From contig NZ_LHCI01000106.1 of NCBI RefSeq assembly GCF_001280255.1, forward strand, positions 1,911,856-1,950,875: 39,020 bases of DNA. The letters run 5' to 3'. The translations under genes were made by a program, and so were the position numbers. The notes under the pieces are model-generated. The model was given only the letters and a program-made list of their open reading frames with translations, did not search any database and was not told where the DNA came from. Positions within the stretch are counted from its first letter, which is position 1. Every line of letters begins with the position of its first letter. Of the stretch, positions 34,400 to 39,020 are shown piece after piece. This DNA comes from Thermus aquaticus (GTDB lineage Bacteria; Deinococcota; Deinococci; Deinococcales; Thermaceae).

Positions 34400-34413
34400 G
34401 CCTAAAAGCTTAC

Positions 34414-34442
34414 TTGACGGAGGAATCCCCCCTTGGTACACT
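34414..34442 (+). promoter_or_regulatory. tRNA-Ser promoter
   Basis: TTGACG (34414-34419) and TACACT (34437-34442) are separated by exactly 17 bases and end 14 bases before the tRNA. It overlaps the upstream alternative start of the divergent nucleotidyltransferase gene. Confidence 0.8.
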
Positions 34443-34456
34443 CAGGCTTGGCGCTT

Positions 34457-34550
34457 GGAGAGGTGCCCGAGTGGCTGAAGGGACACGACTGGAAATCGTG
34501 TAGGCGGGCTTAAACCTGCCTCGCGGGTTCGAATCCCGCCCTCTCCGCCA
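34457..34550 (+). tRNA. tRNA-Ser(GGA)
   Basis: A 94-base type II tRNA with CCA encoded. The acceptor pairs GGAGAGG with CCTCTCC, discriminator G. The anticodon stem is CACGA/TCGTG around the loop CTGGAAA, giving anticodon GGA (reads UCC and UCU). A long variable arm (TAGGCGGGC...GCCTCG region) and the T arm GCGGG-TTCGAAT-CCCGC complete the serine type. Confidence 0.97.
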
Positions 34551-34553
34551 AAC

Positions 34554-34577
34554 CGCCCCCGGTCTCAGGGCCGGGGG
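34554..34577 (+). terminator. Hairpin after tRNA-Ser
   Basis: CCCCCGG and CCGGGGG pair around an eight-base loop within a few bases of the tRNA 3' end, followed by CCTTCCTCT. The T content is low. The stem also covers the stop region of the truncated oxidoreductase on the opposite strand, so it may serve both directions. Confidence 0.45.
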
Positions 34578-35383
34578 CCTTCCTCTACCTCCACCACCCG
34601 CCCCGCCCTCCTGGCCGCCTCCGCCAAAAAGGTGAGCCGGTGGGCGTAGAGGACCTCCTCAAAGGGCTCCAAAAGCCCCGGGTCCTCCCGCTCAACCGCC
34701 GCCATGAAGGCCGCCATAAGCCCAAAGTCCCCGCCCCCGTATCCCGAACGGATGGACCCCTCCGCCTCCCCCTTCAGGTCCACGGTCCCTTCGCCCTTCA
34801 CAAAGTCAAAGATGCGGATGTACCGCCCGTCCCCCCAGATCTCCCCGCCCGTCCCAAAAAGCCGCGTCTCCCGAAAGCGCATCCGGGAAAGCCCCTCGGC
34901 GTGAAAGCTGGCCGTGCGGCCATCCCGGCACTCCAGGGCCACCACCTGGTGGTCGGCCACGTCGTTCTTTCCCCAATAGACGCACTCCCCGTAGGGGCCC
35001 TCCGCCAAAGCCCGCTCCAGGTTCTCCCGGGCCACCGGGAAGGCCACCACGTCCAGAGGCCAGCCCCGCTCCCCCCTCTCGTAGGCCTCCAGGTAGATGC
35101 GCCTGGCCGAGAAGGGGCAAGCCCTCTCCACCTCCTCGGGGCAGAGAAGGCACCGCTCCGCCGCCCCCTTGGGCCTCCTCTCCGGGCGGAAGTGGTAGAG
35201 GCCCCCGAAGGAGGCCACCCGGGCCACCTCCCCAGGCATCAGGAAGAGGAGCCAGTCCAGGTCGTGGACGCTCTTGGCCAGGAGGAAGGGGCTGGACTCC
35301 CCCTCCTTCCGCCAGTTGCCCCGCACGAAGCTGTGGGCGAAGTGCCAGTGGCCCACGGGCTCCAGGTGCTGGACCGAGACCAC
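34565..35383 (-). pseudogene. Gfo/Idh/MocA-family oxidoreductase lacking its N-terminal domain
   Basis: An open frame of about 272 residues that starts abruptly at VVSVQHLEPVGHWHFAHSFVRGNWR. This is an internal segment of Gfo/Idh/MocA oxidoreductases at the start of the C-terminal substrate domain, with later KSVHDLDWLLFLMPG and ETRLFGTGGEIWGDGRY. The N-terminal Rossmann domain (about 120-130 residues with GxGxxG and the EKP motif) is absent, and an in-frame TGA lies at 35390-35392, a few bases before the first codon. Without the cofactor domain it cannot work as a normal dehydrogenase. The break coincides with the edge of the accessory region near tRNA-Ile, so an insertion or deletion removed the 5' half. 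A retained short product from GTG 35383 is possible but unlikely. Confidence 0.75.
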
Positions 35384-35481
35384 CTGAGCTCATCCATGAG
35401 GCCATAGTCCTGACCCGAGAGAGGCTGAGGATAACCTGAGCTTTAGCCCTCGAGACCCCTCTCCCCTTCGCCCATCTCCTA

Positions 35482-35509
35482 TTGCGCAACACGATGCGGG
35501 CTCTATAAT
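35482..35509 (+). promoter_or_regulatory. tRNA-Ile promoter
   Basis: TTGCGC (35482-35487) and a perfect TATAAT (35504-35509) are 16 bases apart, with the tRNA beginning 13 bases downstream, close to the predicted transcription start. Confidence 0.8.
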
Positions 35510-35521
35510 GCCCCTGTGCCG

Positions 35522-35598
35522 GGGCCGTTAGCTCAGCTGGTGAGAGCGCCGGCCTTATAAGCCGGTGGTCGCGGGTTCAAGTCCCGCACGGCCTACCA
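35522..35598 (+). tRNA. tRNA-Ile with anticodon UAU
   Basis: A 77-base tRNA with CCA encoded. The acceptor is GGGCCGT/ACGGCCT with G-U at pair 1-72 and discriminator A. The D arm is GCTC-AGCTGGTGA-GAGC, the anticodon stem CCGGC/GCCGG, and the loop CTTATAA (35554-35560) gives TAT at 35556-35558. The T arm is GCGGG-TTCAAGT-CCCGC. The body and the GGCCTACCA end look like tRNA-Ile. UAU reads AUA directly, whereas most bacteria use a CAU anticodon modified to lysidine by TilS. The ileS T-box specifier is AUC and would sense the GAU isoacceptor, not this one. Confidence 0.93.
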
Positions 35599-35599
35599 G

Positions 35600-35967
35600 G
35601 CTTGAGTCTTCCCGGCTCAGGTTGCTGACCTAAAGCGTGAAGCAGGCCTCGAGGGGCGAGGTACCGAGGAGCGGGTATGGCGGTTGATGTGGAGGCGGGG
35701 CCAACCAGCTACAGGCCCCGTGGCCGGTGTGGGCCACCATCGCCGCCCCTCGGGGAAGGGGGCGGGCATTACTCCCCGCGGCCTTCACGCCCCCACCTCC
35801 TCAACTCTATGCGCCCTAAGGGGCCGATGTGCATAGAGTTGCGACGAATCTCTAGGGCTCTTTTGCATAAACCCCGCAAGCGGTCTTCGGGGAGAAGCGC
35901 GGGGCCAAGGCGGCCCGCATCCTCCGAGGGAAAAGGGGCCTCCAGGAGCGCCCCCTGAAGACCGGTC
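35600..35967. other. Non-coding accessory segment, possible mobile-element remnant
   Basis: These 368 bases after tRNA-Ile hold no convincing gene. A plus-strand frame beginning just after the tRNA reads through ADLKREAGLEGRG and on to about 35833; the KREAG tail faintly recalls the ends of IS605-family TnpB proteins, but the catalytic and zinc-finger parts are absent. At 35677-35958 a 93-codon ORF has poor codon usage and was not accepted. The clearest structure is the inverted repeat at 35802-35841. A second GC-rich hairpin, CCCCGC/GCGGGG, lies near 35873-35920. Confidence 0.3.
35802..35841. repeat. 11-bp perfect inverted repeat with structured loop
   Basis: CAACTCTATGC (35802-35812) and GCATAGAGTTG (35831-35841) are perfect complements separated by 18 bases that themselves contain GCCC-TAAG-GGGC. 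The AT-rich arms contrast with the surrounding GC-rich DNA. It could be an element end, a recombination site or a terminator without a T-run. Confidence 0.7.
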
Positions 35968-36237
35968 CTAGATACCCTCAGGGAGCTTTGGGGGCTCCAG
36001 GCCGTAGCGGGAGACCACGGCCCGGATGTCCTCCACCAGGCGGGAAAGGCGTTCCCTCTCCTCGGGGGTGGTGGGGCGTGCCCGCTTCAAGAGGCCGTAC
36101 AGGTGGCCCAGTTCAGACACCTCACTCAGCCACTCCTGGTCGTCCCAGTCATCGGGGTTGAGGAGAGCGTCCCGGATGACGGGCCAGTACTCCTCAGCCC
36201 AGTTGAGGAGAGCCTGGGGGTCGTCTCCTCTCAACAT
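35968..36237 (-). CDS. Small acidic protein of unknown family (copy A)
   Basis: An 89-residue protein from the ATG at 36237, chosen because AGGAGG sits five bases upstream; an ATG six codons earlier is less well placed. No family was recognised. It is acidic, helical and Trp-rich: LLNWAEEYWPVIRDALLNPD, DWDDQEWLSEVSELGHLY, ERERLSRLVEDIRAVVSRYG. It shares a pattern with the divergent gene at 36743: NPDDWDDQEWLSEV here and NPEDFDDDYVLAEV there, followed in both by a leucine-rich helix, a TPEE/NPEE turn and a final basic helix ending in LE. The two are probably diverged paralogues. No signal peptide or membrane segment. Confidence 0.75.
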   Translation of the reverse strand: MLRGDDPQALLNWAEEYWPVIRDALLNPDDWDDQEWLSEVSELGHLYGLLKRARPTTPEERERLSRLVEDIRAVVSRYGLEPPKLPEGI

Positions 36238-36742
36238 GAGTCCTCCTGGGGCCATTATGGCCGGAGAAACCGCCCGAGGCGAGGCCCCCTCGAGGCCCGG
36301 TCAAGGCCGGGGGGAGGCCTCCCCCTGCAAACTTGTGCCTTCCCTTCACGATGTGGGAGGCCCTTCTCACCGTAGCCCCACCGCCGCCGCGGCCTGACCC
36401 TCGAGGCCCAGGAGGCCTCCCGGGGCCCCTCCCCCAGGCCCCGGGCCAGGGCCTCTTGGGGTAGCCCCCCCAAGTCCTTTTAGAAAGAAGGGGGAAGCGA
36501 ATAGCCGCAATAGCCGCAATAGCCGCGAAGCCCGTCTGGTAGGGCATTTCTGCCTGCGGCTATTGTGCGGCTATTGCGGGGAAGAGGGGGCGAATAGCCG
36601 CAAGTGGGCATGCCGTCCTGGAGAGCGTTTGCGGCGTTCGCGGCTATTACCCCGCCGCTTTTTCTAAAAGCCAGGGGCCAGGCCGGCCTCGAGGGCCGTG
36701 GTATCCTCTCCCTAAGAAGCCGCCCTAAGGAAGGAGGCCCCG
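36238..36742. promoter_or_regulatory. Divergent region between the two small genes
   Basis: This 505-base region separates copies A and B. Its centre (36480-36670) is an imperfect inverted duplication. Reading outward from the middle in either direction one meets GCGGCTATT repeats and then a CTTTCTAAAAG-type block: CTTTCTAAAAG on the minus strand near 36478-36488 and CTTTTTCTAAAAG on the plus strand near 36658-36670. Each arm therefore looks like the leader of one gene. Between the left block and gene A are about 240 bases of GC-rich DNA with palindromes such as GGAGGCCTCC near 36411-36420, and no accepted gene. Gene B follows its block by about 75 bases with the site AAGGAGG. Confidence 0.6.
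36500..36648. repeat. Array of seven 9-bp repeats (AATAGCCGC) in alternating orientation
   Basis: Direct copies of AATAGCCGC lie at 36500-36508, 36509-36517, 36518-36526 (three in perfect tandem) and 36593-36601. Inverted copies, GCGGCTATT, lie at 36556-36564, 36567-36575 and 36640-36648. The arrangement allows two stem-loops: 36509-36526 with 36556-36575 (two 9-base stems with a 2-base bulge, 29-base loop), and 36593-36601 with 36640-36648 (38-base loop). The repeats contain the AT-rich core of an otherwise GC-rich region. They could be iteron-like protein sites, a cruciform or RNA hairpins. A short open frame reads the tandem copies as repeated Ala-Ala-Ile on the minus strand but loses coding character afterwards. 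Confidence 0.9.
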
Positions 36743-37033
36743 ATGGAGGAAGAGTTCAAGTGGCCCAGCCCGTTGGAGAGGGCCAGAGACCGTTGGGAAA
36801 CGCTGAAGGAGATGCTGGCCAACCCGGAGGACTTTGACGATGACTACGTCCTGGCCGAAGTGTTGGAGTTCCCCATCCTCCTTGACCAACTGCAGAGGGC
36901 CTACCTCGAGAACCCCGAGGAGGTGCGGGCCATCGTGCGGGAGATTTGCGAGCGGAAAGAGGAGCTGAAGCGGGTGCTGGACCTCGAGGTCAGGGAGGCC
37001 CTTCTGCCCGGGGGGTGCGAGGGAGAGGGTTAG
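36743..37033 (+). CDS. Small acidic protein of unknown family (copy B)
   Basis: A 96-residue protein with a good ribosome-binding site (AAGGAGG, six bases before ATG). No family was recognised. It is strongly charged and helical: SPLERARDRWETLKEMLANP, EDFDDDYVLAEVLEFPILLD, NPEEVRAIVREICERKEELK, RVLDLEVREALLPGG. The NPEDFDD segment and the helix pattern after it match copy A (35968-36237), which is transcribed in the opposite direction. Codon use is typical of the chromosome. The pair, the shared leader block and the repeats between them look like a duplicated unit. The next gene on the plus strand is mgtE, 350 bases on, from its own promoter. Confidence 0.8.
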   Translation: MEEEFKWPSPLERARDRWETLKEMLANPEDFDDDYVLAEVLEFPILLDQLQRAYLENPEEVRAIVREICERKEELKRVLDLEVREALLPGGCEGEG

Positions 37034-37140
37034 GACTCTTCTTCATAGGCCAGGAGGTCCTGAACGCCGTAGGGCTTGCCCGTGAGCTTCCGTAGGCCCC
37101 AGCCCACAGGGTTGACAAAACCTCCCTCACCCCCTACCCT
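37030..37140 (-). pseudogene. Probable 3' fragment of a minus-strand gene
   Basis: An open frame on the minus strand ends at 37030 with roughly 30 residues that look coding: GGFVNPVGWGLRKLTGKPYG then VQDLLAYEEES and a TAA stop, mostly with G or C in third positions. Upstream the same frame stays open to about 37311 but turns into low-quality sequence opposite the mgtE promoter and leader. It overlaps the end of copy B by four bases. It may be the remnant C terminus of a gene, perhaps of plasmid or phage type, or a short real gene. The family is not recognised. Confidence 0.35.
37112..37140 (+). promoter_or_regulatory. mgtE promoter
   Basis: TTGACA (37112-37117) and TACCCT (37135-37140) are separated by exactly 17 bases. 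This predicts a start near 37147 and so an untranslated leader of about 237 bases before mgtE. The spacer and -10 form one copy of an imperfect 23-base direct repeat whose second copy is near 37215-37238. Confidence 0.7.
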
Positions 37141-37146
37141 GAAAAG

Positions 37147-37383
37147 GGTATGCGGAGAGGAGGTGAGACCAAGGTGCGAGAAGAAGGCCCGCAAAGTCAC
37201 CCAGGCCCTTGGGAAGCCTCCCTCTCCACCTTCCCTTCCCCCTAAAACGCCAAATCGGCTCTCCCAAGGGTGAGGCCAACGGCAAAAGTTGCCCCTAGGC
37301 GCTTTCCTCATAGGTCGCGCTCGAGGGGTATGGCCTGGAACGTTCGTTTCCAGGGATCAAGGAAACCCTTACGAGGTGGAGCC
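37147..37383 (+). promoter_or_regulatory. Long mgtE leader, possible Mg2+- or translation-responsive regulator
   Basis: The predicted leader is about 237 bases, unusually long for this compact genome. It contains a strong Shine-Dalgarno, GGAGGTGA (37159-37166), far from mgtE and suited to a leader ORF at 37174. Hairpins include CCCA/TGGG (37199-37213), GGCAA/TTGCC (about 37281-37293) and CCTGGAA/TTCCAGG (37334-37354), the last 30 bases before mgtE. The mgtE start has its own GAGGTGGAG site. Early bases AGGTGAGACC superficially resemble an M-box, but the rest of that riboswitch was not found. Confidence 0.45.
37174..37245 (+). CDS. Candidate leader peptide upstream of mgtE
   Basis: A 23-codon ORF starts at GTG 37174, seven bases after GGAGGTGA, one of the strongest ribosome-binding sites in the window, and ends with TAA at 37245. 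It begins Met-Arg-Glu-Glu-Gly-Pro and contains five prolines (HPGPW in the middle, FPSP at the end). An overlapping frame from GTG 37163 (36 codons, to 37273) is even richer in proline (KPPSPPSLPPKTP) but its start lies within the Shine-Dalgarno. Codon use is weaker than in normal genes. By analogy only, the mgtA leader of Salmonella has a short proline-rich ORF through which ribosome behaviour controls a Mg2+ transporter. Confidence 0.4.
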   Translation: MREEGPQSHPGPWEASLSTFPSP

Positions 37384-38748
37384 ATGCCTTTGGTCTGCCG
37401 GAACCTCATGAGCCTTTTGGAGGAAGGAAACCTGCAGAGCGTAAAGCTCCTCCTGGGGCAAGCCAGCCCCCAGGAGATCGTGTTTTGCCTTAGGCTGTTG
37501 GAGTCCCCCCGCAGGGCCCTTGTCTTCCGCCTGCTGGACAAGGAGCGGGCCCTGGCCGTCTTCGAGGCCTTGGACCGCCCCGAGCAGGCCGAGCTGGTCA
37601 AGGCCATGGAGGACCCCGACCTCCTGCCCCTCTTGGAGAGCCTGAAGGCAGAGGAACGGGTAAGGCTTTTTGAGGAGCTCCCTGCCAAGGTGGTCAAGCG
37701 GCTCCTGCAGGAGCTCTCCCCAGAGGCTCGGGAAGGGGTCAGCCTGCTCCTGGGCTACCCCGAGGGTAGCGCAGGCCGGGTGATGAACCCGGATTACCTG
37801 GCCCTCCCCGAGGAAACCACGGTAGAGGAGGCCTTGAAGCGGGTGAAAGACTCCCCACTTCCCACAGAGAACCTGGAGGTGATCTTCGTGCTGGGGCCGG
37901 GCAGGATTTACCAGGGCTACGTGCCCCTGGCCCGGCTCCTCAAAGCGGACCCCCAAACAACCCTAAAGGACCTGGCGGTGGTCGGGGCCGCCGTCTCCGC
38001 CTACGACTCCCAGGACCAGGTGGCCGAGCTGTTCAAGCGCCACCAGTACCCCCTGGTGGCGGTAGTGGACAAGGAGGGGCGGTTGGTGGGGGCCATCGAT
38101 GCCGAGCGCGGTGTGGAGCTGGTGGAGGAACACGAAGCCCAACGGCTCACCACCTTTGGGGGCATCCTTCCCCCAAAAGGCCCCGACGTGGACTACCTCA
38201 GGAGCCCTCTGGGCGTACTCTTCCGGACCCGGGTGATCTGGCTAGCCCTTCTGACCCTCTTTGGGGTCTTCGTCTCCACCTACGTGGCCGAACAGGAGGA
38301 GGTCCTGGAGCGCGTCATCGTCCTCGCCGCCTTCATCGCCCCCATCATCGACATGGGGGGGAACACGGGTAGCCAGGCGGCCACCCTGGTCATCCGCTCC
38401 CTGGCCCTGGGGCAGGTGCGGCCGCGGCTCAGGGACTACCTCCTCATCCTCAGGCGGGAGGTGCCCGTGGCCCTAAGCCTGGGCATCGTCATCGGCATAC
38501 TGGAAGCCGTCCTGGCCTTCTTCTCCAAAGGCGTGGGTTGGGACATCCTGCTGGTGGTGGGTCTGGCCATGACCACGGTCACCATCCTCGGGGGCTTGAT
38601 CGGCTCTGCCCTTCCTTTCCTGGCTAAGCGCTTCGGCGTGGACCCCGCCACGCTAAGCGGCCCCGCCATCACCTCCATCATGGACCTCCTAGGGGTCTTC
38701 GTATACTTCGGCTACGTCCGCCTCTTTCTGGGCCACCTGCTGGAGTGA
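37384..38748 (+). CDS. mgtE: MgtE-family magnesium channel/transporter
   Basis: About 454 residues from the ATG at 37384, preceded by GAGGTGGAG; a longer frame back to 37270 lacks coding character and was trimmed. Domains follow the MgtE plan: an N-terminal helical superhelix (about 1-130), two CBS domains (MNPDYLALPEETTVEEAL and AYDSQDQVAELFKRHQYPLV; about 130-255), a connecting helix, and five membrane helices. The pore motif PIIDMGGNTGSQAATLVIRS is intact, and the Asp of SIMDLLGVFVYFG corresponds to the conserved pore Asp of T. thermophilus MgtE. It admits Mg2+ and is gated by cytoplasmic Mg2+ through the N and CBS domains. Confidence 0.95.
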   Translation: MPLVCRNLMSLLEEGNLQSVKLLLGQASPQEIVFCLRLLESPRRALVFRLLDKERALAVFEALDRPEQAELVKAMEDPDLLPLLESLKAEERVRLFEELPAKVVKRLLQELSPEAREGVSLLLGYPEGSAGRVMNPDYLALPEETTVEEALKRVKDSPLPTENLEVIFVLGPGRIYQGYVPLARLLKADPQTTLKDLAVVGAAVSAYDSQDQVAELFKRHQYPLVAVVDKEGRLVGAIDAERGVELVEEHEAQRLTTFGGILPPKGPDVDYLRSPLGVLFRTRVIWLALLTLFGVFVSTYVAEQEEVLERVIVLAAFIAPIIDMGGNTGSQAATLVIRSLALGQVRPRLRDYLLILRREVPVALSLGIVIGILEAVLAFFSKGVGWDILLVVGLAMTTVTILGGLIGSALPFLAKRFGVDPATLSGPAITSIMDLLGVFVYFGYVRLFLGHLLE

Positions 38749-38805
38749 GCACGGAGGCTGAGCTCTCATCCCTTCGTGTGCTACTTGACCCAACCCCTGG
38801 GGTGT

Positions 38806-38851
38806 GAAAAAAGAGGGGGTGCTACGCTTCCAAACCGAGAGCACCCCCTCT
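38806..38851 (-). terminator. Terminator of the transposase-like gene
   Basis: AGAGGGGGTGCT and AGCACCCCCTCT form a perfect 12-base stem with a 16-base loop (38812-38851). On the minus strand the stem is followed by a run of six T (38807-38812). It is a classic intrinsic terminator lying 10 bases after the stop at 38862, and could alternatively overlap an insertion-sequence end. Confidence 0.85.
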
Positions 38852-38861
38852 ACTCAGGGCT

Positions 38862-39020
38862 TTACCCAAAACTCCTTCCTCGCCCTCCCTTAGCCTGCTT
38901 CAAGAGTTCTTGGGTGACTTCATAGTTGAGCAGGCGAACCAGGCCCCTCAGGAGCAGGTACGGACCATCCCTCTCGCTGGGCAGCCCCAGCTTGCCCCCG
39001 AGCTGCAAAAGAAACCCCTT
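38862..39020 (-). CDS. C-terminal fragment of a probable transposase
   Basis: An open minus-strand frame enters from the right edge and ends at 38862 after about 52 residues: KGFLLQLGGKLGLPSERDGP then YLLLRGLVRLLNYEVTQELL and a basic tail ending GGRGRSFG. The gene continues beyond the window. The basic, helical ending and the dedicated strong terminator suggest the 3' end of a DDE-type insertion-sequence transposase such as occurs widely in Thermus, but no catalytic motif is inside the window. Identification is therefore tentative; the reading frame itself is convincing. Confidence 0.5.
   Translation of the reverse strand, partial: KGFLLQLGGKLGLPSERDGPYLLLRGLVRLLNYEVTQELLKQAKGGRGRSFG

Noticed and set aside
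34400-34441. Longer N terminus for the DHH-CBS-nucleotidyltransferase
   Set aside because: The upstream GTG sits in the -10 of the tRNA-Ser promoter and adds residues unlike the family; the DHH domain starts naturally at 34399.
35600-35845. IS605-type TnpB 3' end with guide-RNA scaffold
   Set aside because: A KREAG-like tail and a CTCAAC end are suggestive, but no RuvC or zinc-finger motif, left end or TnpA is present, so it is reported only as a possible remnant.
36194-36547. ORF reading the tandem repeats as Ala-Ala-Ile
   Set aside because: After about 24 residues it becomes Gly/Pro/Arg-rich noise and overlaps the start of small gene A. A similar short stretch in the other arm (from 36604) is in the shadow of gene B.
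36500-36648. CRISPR array
   Set aside because: Repeats are only 9 bases, three are directly tandem without spacers, and orientation alternates. There are no cas genes.
35522-37300. Integrative element using tRNA-Ile as attachment site
   Set aside because: No second copy of the tRNA 3' end and no integrase gene were seen in the window.
37147-37383. M-box (ykoK) magnesium riboswitch
   Set aside because: Only a short AGGTGAG-like string matches. The later conserved blocks of the M-box could not be found.

Overview
The window is very GC-rich, coding-dense chromosomal DNA with short or overlapping gene junctions and frequent GTG/TTG starts. The protein families and the exact residue numbering of a thermophilic rhodopsin (D95, E106, D229, K233) point to the genus Thermus, close to T. 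thermophilus. Nothing was searched; all identifications are from reading the sequence.

Layout. 1-1883: the end of a HAD phosphatase gene and asnS. 1884-2187: a convergent, strongly structured gap. 2188-5298 (minus): a tight five-gene operon (SDR, flavin reductase, YceI, UV-damage endonuclease, pdxT). 5377-9911: a light-related block with a proton-pumping rhodopsin, divergent blh (retinal synthesis), an SDR/DUF2867 protein and a CrtI-like desaturase. 9939-12555: a TetR regulator with an operator at its own start codon, a LolA-like protein and a DHA2 exporter. 12491-16152 (minus): a secreted alpha/beta hydrolase, an R2-like ligand-binding oxidase with a zinc-ribbon methyltransferase, and a DUF4397 protein. 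16153-20721 (minus): pdxS, an ArsR/SmtB sensor, a zinc-type P-ATPase and NhaA. 20813-24028 (minus): LysM/M23 peptidase, rho, transaldolase. 24092-30503 (plus): an ileS T-box leader and a compact operon ileS, uma2, pepP-like, rlpA-like, nfo. 30599-34399 (minus): a tiny membrane ORF, an M50 protease, its catalytically dead-looking neighbour, and a DHH-CBS-nucleotidyltransferase. 34457-35598: tRNA-Ser(GGA), a truncated oxidoreductase and tRNA-Ile(UAU).

35600-37383 is the accessory part. It holds a long inverted repeat, two divergent related small genes of unknown function, and between them an inverted duplication with seven copies of a 9-bp repeat that folds into hairpins. A gene fragment and a long mgtE leader carrying short proline-rich ORFs follow. 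The window ends with mgtE and the 3' end of a probable transposase gene with a strong terminator.

How it fits together. Rhodopsin, Blh and the desaturase form a retinal/carotenoid module. The neighbouring uvsE, polyisoprenoid-binding-type YceI and pdxT genes would suit a light-exposed lifestyle (inference). PdxS and PdxT, the two halves of PLP synthase, are encoded about 17 kb apart. The most interesting candidates for new biology are the paired small genes with the 9-bp hairpin array (35968-37033), the mgtE leader ORFs (37147-37383), the directly UAU-reading tRNA-Ile, and the M50 protease/pseudoprotease pair with its 31-aa companion.
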